A stretch of 64,000 nucleotides of DNA from Lachnospiraceae bacterium KM106-2 (GTDB lineage Bacteria; Bacillota; Clostridia; Lachnospirales; Lachnospiraceae), in contig AP018794.1 of NCBI GenBank assembly GCA_009731425.1, positions 999,960 to 1,063,959 of the forward strand, written 5' to 3'. How positions within the stretch are numbered: the stretch's first letter is position 1; each line of letters begins with the position of its first letter. Below, one piece after another: positions 43,015 to 52,163 of this stretch. Below the pieces are notes generated by a model. That model worked only from the letters and a program-made list of their open reading frames with translations, ran no database searches and was not told the origin of the DNA. The position numbers and the translations under genes are program-made.

Positions 43015-43674
43015 CTATTTATTGTTACCTAGAATGATCGAAAGAATCTCGCTAGGTGAAGTTACCATACGGTTAGCACCAGATTCCTTTAGAAAAGCAG
43101 GTTCACGGAATCCCCATTCAACGATGATATGATCCATTTTTGCATTGACGGATGTCAAAATATCAACTTCCGAATCACCAATATATACAGCACGGTCTCG
43201 TGTAATATGAAGTTCCTCTAAGACAGCATTTACAGAGTCAGGGGCTGGTTTCTTTAAGACACCGGACTTTTCTCCTACAGCAGTATCAAAGAGTCCATCA
43301 AAATAACGTTTACAAAGCTGATGAACAGCTCCATCTGCTTTATTTGATACAACAGCGGTTTTACATCCAGCCTCTCTTAGTTTGAGAATGGTAGTAAGTA
43401 TTCCATCATATGGTCTTGTCTTATCAGCACAGTGATCCTTGTAATGAGTGATAAAATCCTGAAATACCTGTTCAATCTCAGTAGAGGCGGTACCAGCAGG
43501 AACACCACGCTCCACTAAACGGTGGATCCCATTTCCGACAAACTGCCTAGCTTCTTCTAATGTGCGTTCTGGATATCCAGATTTCTTAAGGGCAAAGTTA
43601 AGAGTATCCGATAAATCTTCGATGGTATTAAGAATGGTTCCATCCATATCAAAAATAGCTAAATCATAATTCAT
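43015..43674 (-). CDS. gph: HAD phosphatase, phosphoglycolate-phosphatase-like
   Basis: The 219-residue HAD hydrolase has motif I FDMDGTILNT (residues about 8-17), the cap start VGNGIHRLVER typical of Gph, motif II VVSNKADG, the lysine/Pro region LKKPAPDSV and motif III YIGDSEVDILTS. This fits phosphoglycolate phosphatase, which removes phosphate from 2-phosphoglycolate. HAD specificity is hard to assign, but the operon context supports glycolate. The ATG at 43674 follows AAAGGAGG; a longer frame runs into the regulator gene, which this gene overlaps by 11 bp. Confidence 0.83.
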   Translation of the reverse strand: MNYDLAIFDMDGTILNTIEDLSDTLNFALKKSGYPERTLEEARQFVGNGIHRLVERGVPAGTASTEIEQVFQDFITHYKDHCADKTRPYDGILTTILKLREAGCKTAVVSNKADGAVHQLCKRYFDGLFDTAVGEKSGVLKKPAPDSVNAVLEELHITRDRAVYIGDSEVDILTSVNAKMDHIIVEWGFREPAFLKESGANRMVTSPSEILSIILGNNK

Positions 43675-44365
43675 GTGATAATTCCTCCTTTTGTAATTGT
43701 TGATCAACCAGATTATAGTGGTGATCGATCGCAACTTCACATTGGGTACGGTCTCCTTTGATCAAAGAATCCATAATAGCAATATGTGACTGATAAAGTT
43801 GGGCTTTTACCGATTCGTCTGCATGGTGAAGGGCTGATTCAATAAAGTGACGATAAGCATCGGCGATGGCTTCAGAAAGTGTGATCCAAAATTGGTTTTC
43901 TGTTGCCTGGATCAAGGTATAATGAAATTTCCGATCTAATTCCACTTGCAAAGTATCGGAAGGCATCGTGCTGGCTTGTTTAAGAATTTGTGTCAATGGA
44001 TCGATCCAGCGGTCGATTGTATGGTTCTCTATAATAGAAAGGCATATAGATTTGTCCATATTGCGTCGAAACGAGCAGATTTCATCCTTATTTGTCTGGT
44101 GTAAGAGTAACATCATGTCGATGACACCGGTGATCGTCCTTGATATGTTGCCGACTAGATAATTTCCGGAACCTCTTCGACTTTCAATTACGCCCATATT
44201 CTCTAACATACGAAGCGCTTCTCTAGTAGAATTTCGACTGATCGATAGCTGTTCAGACAGATAGCGTTCTGTTGGAAGCTTTGAGCCAAGCGTTAATTCG
44301 CCAGATTCGATCAGTTTATACAAATAATCAATTGCTTTCTGGTATTCTCTGTTAGATTCATTCAT
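43664..44365 (-). CDS. FadR-family (GntR) transcriptional regulator
   Basis: The 233-residue protein has an N-terminal GntR winged helix (LPTERYLSEQLSISRNSTREALRMLENMGVIESRRGSGNYLV, about 30-71) and a C-terminal FCD domain. The FCD metal-site pattern is visible as Asp-x3-His in DRKFHYTLI, His in SHIAIMDSL and His in VAIDHHYN. FCD regulators bind small organic acids; family members include GlcC (glycolate) and LldR (lactate). It is the third gene of the lrg operon, and a matching operator lies at the operon promoter (45442-45460). Confidence 0.9.
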   Translation of the reverse strand: MNESNREYQKAIDYLYKLIESGELTLGSKLPTERYLSEQLSISRNSTREALRMLENMGVIESRRGSGNYLVGNISRTITGVIDMMLLLHQTNKDEICSFRRNMDKSICLSIIENHTIDRWIDPLTQILKQASTMPSDTLQVELDRKFHYTLIQATENQFWITLSEAIADAYRHFIESALHHADESVKAQLYQSHIAIMDSLIKGDRTQCEVAIDHHYNLVDQQLQKEELSHEL

Positions 44366-44376
44366 TCTGATCCCTC

Positions 44377-45069
44377 CTATAAGAATTGTGCATATACAGA
44401 GGCAAGGATTACGGTGATCATACCTGCAACGACGATAGACAAACTACTCATAGCACCTTCTATATCGCCAAGTTCCATTGCCTTTGCTGTTCCGATGGCA
44501 TGAGCCGAGGTACCAAGAGCTACCCCTTTTGCAACTGGTTCTGTGATCTTGAACCGCTTAAAGAGTGTTTCTGCAAAGACATTGCCAAGCACACCAGTAA
44601 TAATGATAACGGCCACTGTAACGGATACATAACCTTTTAGTTCTGCAGAGACATCCATGCCAATTGCAGTCGTGATCGACTTTGGAAGAAGCGTTACATA
44701 TTCCTGATGATTGAGCTGAAATAGTAAAACCATGGCAAGAATGGAAGTCATGCTGGTAATTACTCCCGATGAGATGCCGATTACAATCGCTTTCCAGTTA
44801 TGTTTTAATGCCTCCAACTGTTCATATAAAGGAATCGCAAGACAGACGGTTGCAGGTGTTAACAGATAACTGATATATTTAGCTCCATTATAATAGCAGT
44901 TGTAATCAATACGGAATAGAAGCAGAACAAGGATCGTAATGGCGATGGATATAAGAAGGGGATTAAATAGCGGACACTTTAACTTCTTTTTCATTTCAAC
45001 GCCAATTCCATAGGCTGCTAGACTTAACATAACTCCAAATGCTGCCGAGTTCTGGATGAAATCACTCAT
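44377..45069 (-). CDS. lrgB: LrgB/CidB-family membrane protein
   Basis: The 230-residue membrane protein has about seven hydrophobic segments and the LrgB core LLTPATVCLAIPLYEQLEALKHNW, LLPKSITTAIGMDVS and LGTSAHAIGTAKAMELGD. LrgAB systems were first seen as holin/antiholin-like, but Bacillus homologues transport pyruvate, and plant PLGG1, an LrgA-LrgB fusion, carries glycolate and glycerate. It overlaps lrgA by 8 bp and lies upstream of the regulator and phosphatase genes. Confidence 0.93.
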   Translation of the reverse strand: MSDFIQNSAAFGVMLSLAAYGIGVEMKKKLKCPLFNPLLISIAITILVLLLFRIDYNCYYNGAKYISYLLTPATVCLAIPLYEQLEALKHNWKAIVIGISSGVITSMTSILAMVLLFQLNHQEYVTLLPKSITTAIGMDVSAELKGYVSVTVAVIIITGVLGNVFAETLFKRFKITEPVAKGVALGTSAHAIGTAKAMELGDIEGAMSSLSIVVAGMITVILASVYAQFL

Positions 45070-45427
45070 GAACGGTTCCTCCTTTTTGAGAGCGGATCAC
45101 TCGTTGAGTAATTCGTCCTGAAATAACTATGACTACAACTGTAGAAAGAATGGTAATCGTGATATATTGGGCAAAAGATGGGGCAATGATCTGCCACGAA
45201 TTAAGTAAGCCCACTGCGGCGGGAATGAACATGATCGGCATGATCTCAATTAGAAATTTACCTGTTTCATGAACCATAGCAAGTGGGATGATACTTGTCT
45301 TTAAGCCAATAAAAAGCAATAAGATTCCATAAATGCTTGCTGGAATCGGAAACGGAATGACATAATGGAGGATCTCACCGAAAAATGAGAGCAGTAAGAT
45401 GATTCCAAATTGTCTTATGTACTTCAT
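45062..45427 (-). CDS. lrgA: LrgA/CidA-family membrane protein
   Basis: The 121-residue protein has four hydrophobic segments and the LrgA signature PFPIPASIYGILLLFIGL, HETGKFLIEIMPIMFIPAAVGL. It is the partner of LrgB in a two-part membrane system. It is the first gene of a four-gene operon; AAGGAGG lies six bases ahead of its ATG, and the palindromic operator ends 15 bp upstream of the start. Confidence 0.93.
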   Translation of the reverse strand: MKYIRQFGIILLLSFFGEILHYVIPFPIPASIYGILLLFIGLKTSIIPLAMVHETGKFLIEIMPIMFIPAAVGLLNSWQIIAPSFAQYITITILSTVVVIVISGRITQRVIRSQKGGTVHE

Positions 45428-45441
45428 GAAAAGCCTCCTTT

Positions 45442-45460
45442 AAATTGGTAGTACCAATTT
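45442..45460. promoter_or_regulatory. FadR-type operator of the lrg operon
   Basis: AAATTGGTAGTACCAATTT is a perfect palindrome with a single central base and contains TGGTAGTACCA, an exact match to the FadR-subfamily consensus TNGTNNNACNA. It lies directly after the -10 box, so bound protein would cover the transcription start. The operon's own FadR-family gene is the expected binder. Confidence 0.82.
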
Positions 45461-45489
45461 ATGATAGCACGATTGGATTCAGATATCAA
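45461..45489 (-). promoter_or_regulatory. Promoter of the lrg operon
   Basis: Minus strand: TTGATA (45489-45484) and TATCAT (45466-45461) with 17 bp between, adjoining the operator. Confidence 0.65.
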
Positions 45490-45507
45490 CTAACAATTCG
45501 TTCACAT

Positions 45508-45549
45508 AAAAATAGCTAGCACACTTAATCAGTGCGCTAGCCTATTTTT
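45508..45549 (-). terminator. Terminator of the SulP gene
   Basis: AAAAATAG-CTAGCACAC pairs with GTGCGCTAG-c-CTATTTTT, with small mismatches; T run on the minus strand. Confidence 0.8.
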
Positions 45550-45559
45550 GAGGGGAAGA

Positions 45560-47221
45560 TTAGTTTGCAAGTTCGTTTGCATAAGCTAATGCTTCGTCAA
45601 TATTTGATTTGAAATTGCTTTCTCCAACTTGTTCGATAAATCCAGCCTTTTTCATTACTTTATAAGGTTGAGGGTTTACGTGGGAGAAGATAACGTGCAT
45701 ACCATGTTTTTCACATGTTTCATAGACATCGCGTAAAGTATGAAGAGCGCTGACATCCATCGCGGGAACGCTTCTCATTCGGACGATGATAACATTTGCT
45801 CGGTTACGACTCTTTGTCTCAATCTCTAAGAATTTGTCTGCTGCGGCAAAGAACATAGGTCCTGTAATTTCGTATACAAGCGTATTCTTAGGAACTACTT
45901 TAAAGTTGATGTTATCGGAATCAACGATATCATCTTCATCACGTTCATCTTGGTATGTCCAGCTTTCAACATTTGTAACATCAGCCATACGTTTTAAGAA
46001 TAGAAGTGCAGTTAACACAAGACCGATTTCAATTGCGACAACAAGATCGAAGATTACAGTTAAGAAGAACGTAACTAATAATACTAATACATCACTTTTG
46101 GGAGCATGTTTTGTTAAAGAGAAGAACTCTTTCCAAGAACACATATTGTAAGCTACCATAATTAAGATTGCTGCAAGCGTTGGCATTGGAATCATTCCAG
46201 CAGCAGGCATTAATTCAAGTAAAATTGCTAAAAGTGTTACGGAATGCACCATACCAGAGATAGGAGAACGTCCACCATTTTTAATGTTCGCAGCAGTTCT
46301 TGCAATAGCGCCAGTTGCTGGAATACCACCAAATAAACCAGAGAAGATATTACCAGTACCTTGAGCGATTAACTCCATGTTAGAACGATGTTTACTTCCG
46401 ATCATTCCATCTGAAACAACGCAGGACAGTAAGGATTCAATTCCTGCCAAGATGGCAATTGTAAATGCTGGAGAAATTAATTTGTTGATCATCGCAACAT
46501 CTACATTAGGAATACTAAATGTAGGGAACTTACTTGATAATTCACCATAAACAGATCCGATCGTATTCACATCCATTTTTAAGAATTTAACAAGTAAGGT
46601 CGTAGCGATGATGGCGATTAAGGAACCGGGTATCTTGTCGGTAACCTTAGGCCAGAAGATCAGAATCGCAAGAGAAATGATTCCGATCAATAGAGCCATT
46701 TGATTGGTTGTCCCAATGTTTTTGGCATAAGCTTGTATTTTAAGAAGGAATTCACTTGGCACAGCACCCATGTCAAGTCCCAGAAAATCTTTGATCTGTC
46801 CGGCAAAAATACCAATTGCGATGCCGGCAGTAAAGCCTTCTGTGATGGTGTATGGAATATATTTGATCAAGTTACCAAATCGTAATAATCCCATAATAAC
46901 TAAAAAAATTCCGGCCATGATGGTTGCTACGATGAGGCCATCAATACCGAATTGTTCGATAATTCCATAAATGATAACAACGAAGGCAGCGGTTGGTCCA
47001 CCAATCTGCACGCGGCTACCGCCTAAAAAGGAAATAAAGAAACCTGCAATGATCGCGGTATAGAGTCCACGTTCTGGATTTACACCGGAAGCAATGGCAA
47101 GCGCGATAGAAAGAGGTAATGCGATGATCGCTACGATAATACCGGCAATCACATCTTTCACTAGTTGTTCTTTTGAGTAATTCTTAAGAACAGAAAACAA
47201 TTTGGGCTTTAGTTTGTCCAT
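45560..47221 (-). CDS. SulP-family inorganic anion transporter with STAS domain
   Basis: The 553-residue protein has about eleven to twelve hydrophobic segments beginning DVIAGIIVAIIALPLSIALAIASGVNPERGLYTAIIAGF, the SulP signature, and a C-terminal STAS domain (about 445-550: VVIVRMRSVPAMDVSALHTL region). Members move sulfate, bicarbonate or other anions; the anion is not given by sequence. I use the ATG at 47221 after GTGGAGGAC; six extra codons upstream are in the ribosome binding site. It has a good promoter and a terminator of its own. Confidence 0.92.
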   Translation of the reverse strand: MDKLKPKLFSVLKNYSKEQLVKDVIAGIIVAIIALPLSIALAIASGVNPERGLYTAIIAGFFISFLGGSRVQIGGPTAAFVVIIYGIIEQFGIDGLIVATIMAGIFLVIMGLLRFGNLIKYIPYTITEGFTAGIAIGIFAGQIKDFLGLDMGAVPSEFLLKIQAYAKNIGTTNQMALLIGIISLAILIFWPKVTDKIPGSLIAIIATTLLVKFLKMDVNTIGSVYGELSSKFPTFSIPNVDVAMINKLISPAFTIAILAGIESLLSCVVSDGMIGSKHRSNMELIAQGTGNIFSGLFGGIPATGAIARTAANIKNGGRSPISGMVHSVTLLAILLELMPAAGMIPMPTLAAILIMVAYNMCSWKEFFSLTKHAPKSDVLVLLVTFFLTVIFDLVVAIEIGLVLTALLFLKRMADVTNVESWTYQDERDEDDIVDSDNINFKVVPKNTLVYEITGPMFFAAADKFLEIETKSRNRANVIIVRMRSVPAMDVSALHTLRDVYETCEKHGMHVIFSHVNPQPYKVMKKAGFIEQVGESNFKSNIDEALAYANELAN

Positions 47222-47257
47222 TATATAAGTCCTCCACATAAATTTTGTCCACGTTAA

Positions 47258-47286
47258 ATCATAAGGGTTTTGGATAAGTATGGCAA
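47258..47286 (-). promoter_or_regulatory. Promoter of the SulP gene
   Basis: Minus strand: TTGCCA (47286-47281) and TATGAT (47263-47258), 17-bp spacer. Confidence 0.6.
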
Positions 47287-47297
47287 CTAGAAAATTC

Positions 47298-47484
47298 TGA
47301 AAAATTTTATTTTATGAAAAAATCATATAAATTTAATAAAATTCATAAATAATTTGTTAAATTTTCAATTCTAATTTTACGAACATGGGTTCAAAAATCC
47401 TTCCAAAAGTGATATAATATTAGGATGTACGTTATGCGTAACTTTACGCATGCAATTTTGTATAACCTTAGAAACCTAGGTTAT
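47298..47484. other. Divergent control region with AT-rich core and two hairpins
   Basis: Within the 305-bp gap between the SulP and helicase genes, 47298-47380 is almost wholly A and T. Past the helicase promoter, the leader holds TGCGTA-ACTT-TACGCA (47435-47450) and ATAACCT/AGGTTAT (47462-47468 with 47478-47484). Nothing codes. Confidence 0.5.
47390..47418 (+). promoter_or_regulatory. Promoter of the SNF2 helicase gene
   Basis: TTCAAA (47390-47395), 17 bp, TATAAT (47413-47418) with an extended -10 TG at 47410-47411. The leader is about 100 nt. Confidence 0.6.
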
Positions 47485-47526
47485 GCTAATCAAATAATGA
47501 TTAATTTAGTAGAAGGAAGTTAAGAA

Positions 47527-50500
47527 ATGCTAACATTATCAAGAGATGAAATCAAGAAAATGGCGACGGATGACACCGTATTTAATCGTGGGATCCGATA
47601 TTATAAAGCAGGAGCGGTATCCAATGTTAAGTGGTCAAAAGCAAATCAGCAATACCACGCAACGGTTAAGGGAAGTAATGATTACAATGTAATTATTGAT
47701 GTGAGTAATCCAAAACATATTACTCATCACTGTAATTGTGCAGGCCACACAAAGTATGAAGGAGCTTGTAAACACGTTGTTGCAGCACTCCTATTTGTAT
47801 CGGATTATCTAGATCGAAAATATGGGAAAAAACCTGAAAATAAGCAAGAACAGGTAGCGTTAAATATCATCCAGTATTTTGAGAGACAGGATTATGGCAT
47901 TACTTATGGCGAATTCTTTCAAGTTGAAGTTAATATTTCCGTACCAAAACTGTTGCGCGGAAATAGTGGAAGAGCGCTTGTTTCCTTAAAAGCAGGAGCA
48001 AATCGAATTTACAAAATTCAAAATCTTCGTAAATTCTTAATGGATTATCAGACGAAACAAGATATCGTCTTAGGAAAAGAATTTAAATTTATTTATGGAG
48101 AAAGTACTTTTACAAAAGAATCACAGGCGATCATCGATTTCTTATTAGAGATCCTTGATATTCAAGAAACAATAGATAGCAATACAAACACAACGTTATT
48201 CCATAAAAATCAAGTAATGTTAACAACGAATCTGTTGTTGAAATTACTTCATTTGATCGGAGAACAAAGTTTTTCCCTTGAACTTTATGGTGAAGTGATG
48301 CCAAAGGTATATTTCCAAAAAGGCAACCCGGAGATCCGCTTAGGTATCAACATGCAGGAAGATGCGATTCTAATTGAGCATAAGATGGAGGAACTCATTA
48401 CACCTCTTTCAGATAAAGGACAATTGATGCTGGTTGGAAATACCCTCTATGAACCGGATCGAAAATTTATCAAGAATTATGTTCCGTTCTATAGCTGTTT
48501 TGGTAAAGAAAATGCACCGATCGTATTCGGCGGTGAGATCAAAGATCAATTCTTAAAGGTTGTTCTTCCTAAAATCAATGATACAATGACCATTGATATT
48601 CCAGACGAGTTAAAAGATCATTATATCGAAGCAGACATGCATCCAAGCATTTACTTGGATCGTCACAAGAATAATGTTCGTGCAACCGTGAAATTTAAAT
48701 ATGGTGAATATGAGATCAATCCATTAGACTATATGGCGAAGGACGGTATCATCATCGTTCGTAAACCGGATGAAGAAAATGAAATTCTTTGTGTCTTAGA
48801 TGACCTTCATTTTGTACCATCAAGAAATTATTTCGCATTACGCGATGAGAAACATATCTTCGAGTTTATTACTCTTGGTATTCAGACGTTATCTGAAATG
48901 TGTGATCTTTATTATTCTGATGATTTCAAAGGTCTTATGATCAAGACTCCAGGTAAATTAACAACGAATTTAAAAGTAAATAACGAAATCAATATGTTAG
49001 AAATGGAATTGGAATATGATGAAATTCCAAAAGATGAATTACAGGAATTATTCCATTCTCTTCAGTTGAAGAAGAAGTATCATCGTTTAAAAAATGGTAA
49101 TTTCATTTCATTAGAAGATGATAATATCTCAGAGATGGTTCATTTATTTGATCATCTGAATATTACGGAAGAAAATGTTGGGGAAGAATCCATTACCTTG
49201 CCGAAAAATGCAGCACTTTATTTAGACAGTGTTTTCGAAGATTCCTCTAACGTGATCGTAAATAAGAACGAGCAATTTAAAGACTTAGTCGAAGGTATCT
49301 TAAAACCAGGAAGTTCCAACTTTATCGTACCAGAGAAGATCAATGCGACTCTTCGTCCTTACCAGGTGACTGGTTACCGTTGGTTAAAGACATTAGCAAG
49401 TCATGGTTTGGGTGGGATTCTAGCTGATGATATGGGACTTGGTAAAACGCTTCAGACAATCGTATATATTGTATCTTGTCTGATGGAACATCCAAATGAC
49501 AATCAGACTCATCTGATCGTCTGTCCGACTTCTCTTGTCTATAACTGGCAGGACGAATTTGCTAACTTTGCGCCATTTGTAAAGACAGAAGTGATCTCTG
49601 GTGCACCAGAAGTGCGTAAAGAGCTTATTGAGGGGCATGCAAACGTAGATGTGTTAATTACATCCTATCCATTAATCCGACGTGATAGCGAGCATTATGA
49701 GAAGCTTCAGATCCATACTATGTTTATCGATGAGGCACAGTTTATTAAGAATGCGAATTCAATTAGTGCAAAAGCCGTTAAGAAAGTCAATGCGAAACAT
49801 CGTTTTAGTTTGACTGGTACGCCGATCGAGAACTCCTTATCAGAACTTTGGTCTATTTTTGACTTTATCATGCCATATTATTTACTCACTCATTCAAAAT
49901 TCGTAGAGCAATATGAGAAGCCAATCGTAAAAGAAGAAAATTCAGAAGCACTATCTGATTTAACAAAACATATTCAGCCATTTATCTTACGAAGAATGAA
50001 GCGAGATGTACTTCAAGAATTACCAGATAAGATCGAGACGAAGTTATTGACTGATATGACGGAAGAACAGACAAAGATCTATCTTTCTTACATGGAAAGT
50101 ATTCGTTCTGAGATCAATGCAGAGATCAAACAGAATGGTTTCGAGAAGAGTCAGATGAAGATTTTAGCTGCTCTTACCAGATTACGTCAGATCTGCTGCC
50201 ATCCATCTACGTTTATCGATGGATACGAAGGTGGTAGTGGAAAATTAGATCTTCTTATGGATATCCTTCCAGATATATTATTAAATGGTCACCGTGTATT
50301 GATCTTCTCTCAGTTTACAAGTATGTTAGAATTGATCGCTGGTAAATTAAAAGAGAATGATATCGATTACTTCTATTTAGAAGGTTCGACATCAATGGAA
50401 GAGCGTGGCGATTATGTAAAACGCTTTAATAACGGAGAAAAGAGCGTATTCTTAATTTCCTTAAAGGCCGGAGGTACCGGACTTAACTTAACTGGTGCAG

Positions 50501-50745
50501 ATACGGTTATTCATTATGATCCATGGTGGAACCCTGCGGTGGAAGAACAGGCGACAGATCGTGTGTATCGTATTGGTCAGAAGAACAGCGTTCATGTTAT
50601 CAAGTTATTAACGAGAGGAACCATCGAAGAAAAAATCTATAAACTTCAGAAGAAGAAACGTGCTTTATCGGATGCCGTTATTCAATCGAAAGAAGTGTTT
50701 ATTAATAAGTTGACAAAAGAAGAATTAGAAGATATCTTTTTATAA
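47527..50745 (+). CDS. SWIM zinc-finger SNF2-family helicase
   Basis: The 1072-residue protein starts with a SWIM finger (CNCAGHTKYEGACKH, residues about 69-83), then an SNF2-associated middle region (about 140-590). The SNF2 ATPase has motif I DDMGLGKT (about 633-640), motif II DEAQ (about 734-737) and the second half with SGKLDLLMDILPDILLNGHRVLIFSQFTSML, LISLKAGGTGLNLTGAD and DRVYRIGQ. Bacterial SNF2 proteins are DNA translocases that act on RNA polymerase or repair complexes; this one's target is not known. A Cache-like receptor gene follows 34 bp later. Confidence 0.93.
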   Translation: MLTLSRDEIKKMATDDTVFNRGIRYYKAGAVSNVKWSKANQQYHATVKGSNDYNVIIDVSNPKHITHHCNCAGHTKYEGACKHVVAALLFVSDYLDRKYGKKPENKQEQVALNIIQYFERQDYGITYGEFFQVEVNISVPKLLRGNSGRALVSLKAGANRIYKIQNLRKFLMDYQTKQDIVLGKEFKFIYGESTFTKESQAIIDFLLEILDIQETIDSNTNTTLFHKNQVMLTTNLLLKLLHLIGEQSFSLELYGEVMPKVYFQKGNPEIRLGINMQEDAILIEHKMEELITPLSDKGQLMLVGNTLYEPDRKFIKNYVPFYSCFGKENAPIVFGGEIKDQFLKVVLPKINDTMTIDIPDELKDHYIEADMHPSIYLDRHKNNVRATVKFKYGEYEINPLDYMAKDGIIIVRKPDEENEILCVLDDLHFVPSRNYFALRDEKHIFEFITLGIQTLSEMCDLYYSDDFKGLMIKTPGKLTTNLKVNNEINMLEMELEYDEIPKDELQELFHSLQLKKKYHRLKNGNFISLEDDNISEMVHLFDHLNITEENVGEESITLPKNAALYLDSVFEDSSNVIVNKNEQFKDLVEGILKPGSSNFIVPEKINATLRPYQVTGYRWLKTLASHGLGGILADDMGLGKTLQTIVYIVSCLMEHPNDNQTHLIVCPTSLVYNWQDEFANFAPFVKTEVISGAPEVRKELIEGHANVDVLITSYPLIRRDSEHYEKLQIHTMFIDEAQFIKNANSISAKAVKKVNAKHRFSLTGTPIENSLSELWSIFDFIMPYYLLTHSKFVEQYEKPIVKEENSEALSDLTKHIQPFILRRMKRDVLQELPDKIETKLLTDMTEEQTKIYLSYMESIRSEINAEIKQNGFEKSQMKILAALTRLRQICCHPSTFIDGYEGGSGKLDLLMDILPDILLNGHRVLIFSQFTSMLELIAGKLKENDIDYFYLEGSTSMEERGDYVKRFNNGEKSVFLISLKAGGTGLNLTGADTVIHYDPWWNPAVEEQATDRVYRIGQKNSVHVIKLLTRGTIEEKIYKLQKKKRALSDAVIQSKEVFINKLTKEELEDIFL

Positions 50746-50779
50746 AAGATATCTATCTTATGGGAAGGAGGGGAACACG

Positions 50780-51682
50780 ATGAAGAAAAAGCTGTTACTT
50801 GTATTTCTAATCCTGCTGATGCTTAATATCGGCTGTTATTATATGGTGTCAGAGACGAGTTCGTATCTAAAAGAGCGTGAGAGAAATTATCGTTCTGAAC
50901 TACTGGATGAGAACCTATCCTTGGTCAGAACAAAGATCAAACTAGAATTTGCGAATATGCTGACGAAAATCACGAATGAGTCTAATATGTCAGATCTCAT
51001 CGATCTATTGAATATCTCCAAAGAGAATATGTTAAATGGAGCTGGTGATCAGGTCAACATGTTAAAGAACAAGTATAACGAGATGTTGGCCGCAATTGCA
51101 GACGATATGGATTATCTGATCGATCTTCGTATCATTAATAAAGATGGACTTGTCTATAGTTCGGTTCATCCGGAGACTGTCGGTAGTAATCAAAAGCAGT
51201 TTGTCTTCTATAAAGATATTGCATATAAGAAACAGGAGATGGCGATCAATAGCCGCAGATATAGTGAACAAGAGCCGTTGATCACCGTTATTTCGGCACC
51301 GATCTTAAGAGATACGGTTGGACTCGGAATCTTGGCTGCCATGGTGGATTCCTCCTTCTATACGAAAATGATTCAGTCGAATCAACTAGAACATACGAGA
51401 TACTATATCGTAAATGAACAGAATCGGATCATCTATGCATCTGATGAACAGCGAATTGGTACGCCATACCGATATCGAAAAGGTGAATTTATCCGAGAGG
51501 CAAAGATATCAAAGAAAGACTTTCGTCTGATCGCAGAACAAGATGATCAGGTACTAGAAAATGAGATTCAAAAGCCATTGGATAACTTATATATGTTCTT
51601 AGGTATCATCGGCATTGGTTCGATCATTATCTTTCTTAGTTTTGTATATTATGAATATAAAAAAAGTGGATCCCACGTTTAA
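50780..51682 (+). CDS. Cache-domain membrane receptor without an output domain
   Basis: The 300-residue protein has a TM segment at each end (about 4-24 and 270-290) and an extracytoplasmic double-Cache-like sensor between them with helices, a long coiled stretch and the strand pattern YLIDLRIINKDGLVYSSVHPETVGSNQ and GILAAMVDSSFYTKM. Only ten residues follow the second TM, so no kinase, HAMP, GGDEF or chemotaxis output exists. The last codons are the first arm of the terminator. It may act with a partner or be the remnant of a longer sensor. Confidence 0.75.
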   Translation: MKKKLLLVFLILLMLNIGCYYMVSETSSYLKERERNYRSELLDENLSLVRTKIKLEFANMLTKITNESNMSDLIDLLNISKENMLNGAGDQVNMLKNKYNEMLAAIADDMDYLIDLRIINKDGLVYSSVHPETVGSNQKQFVFYKDIAYKKQEMAINSRRYSEQEPLITVISAPILRDTVGLGILAAMVDSSFYTKMIQSNQLEHTRYYIVNEQNRIIYASDEQRIGTPYRYRKGEFIREAKISKKDFRLIAEQDDQVLENEIQKPLDNLYMFLGIIGIGSIIIFLSFVYYEYKKSGSHV

Positions 51683-51699
51683 GAGGGATCCACTTTTTT
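51660..51699. terminator. Terminator overlapping the end of the Cache gene
   Basis: AAAAAAGTGGATCCC pairs with GGGATCCACTTTTTT. The 5' arm encodes the last residues and the stop codon (51680-51682) lies in the loop. T runs on both strands also serve the convergent GNAT gene. Confidence 0.9.
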
Positions 51700-51708
51700 A
51701 TGTATGAC

Positions 51709-52140
51709 TTAAATTAATAATTCCATATCGATTTCATTATCGATTCTTCCAGTTTGAGTAAAACCGAATTTCTGGTAAAGCTTCAGTGCATCTTCATTTC
51801 CGTCCAGATAGCAAAGTAATATTTTATGATATCTTCCATCTTTTTTCATTTGCTCAATGATTAGCTGGATTGCTTTTGAACCATAACCGTTTCTTTGGAA
51901 ATTCTCATCGATAAAGAATTGACTAAAAAAATAGGCATTCATTTTTTCGGAATCATAGTATAATGCCATGCCAACTGGTGTGCTATCGGAATAAATTACA
52001 TAAGCATTACTTCGATGATTTCTAAATGCATAGGCTCTAGCCAGCAGTTCCATATCGCTTGCTACAAATTTTTGCTGAGATTTGGATACTTTCAGCCCTA
52101 ATTGCCAATTATCTGGAGTAACTTCTTCTAAATGGATCAA
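51709..52140 (-). CDS. GNAT N-acetyltransferase
   Basis: The 143-residue protein matches diamine/spermidine-type GNAT proteins: FFIDENFQRNGYGSKAIQLIIEQM (acetyl-CoA site, about 75-98) and NEDALKLYQKFGFTQTG. The acceptor is unknown. AGGGGAGG supports the start. A hairpin follows upstream between it and the zinc-ribbon gene. Confidence 0.88.
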   Translation of the reverse strand: MIHLEEVTPDNWQLGLKVSKSQQKFVASDMELLARAYAFRNHRSNAYVIYSDSTPVGMALYYDSEKMNAYFFSQFFIDENFQRNGYGSKAIQLIIEQMKKDGRYHKILLCYLDGNEDALKLYQKFGFTQTGRIDNEIDMELLI

Positions 52141-52163
52141 ATTATCACCTCCCCTTAAAAGGA

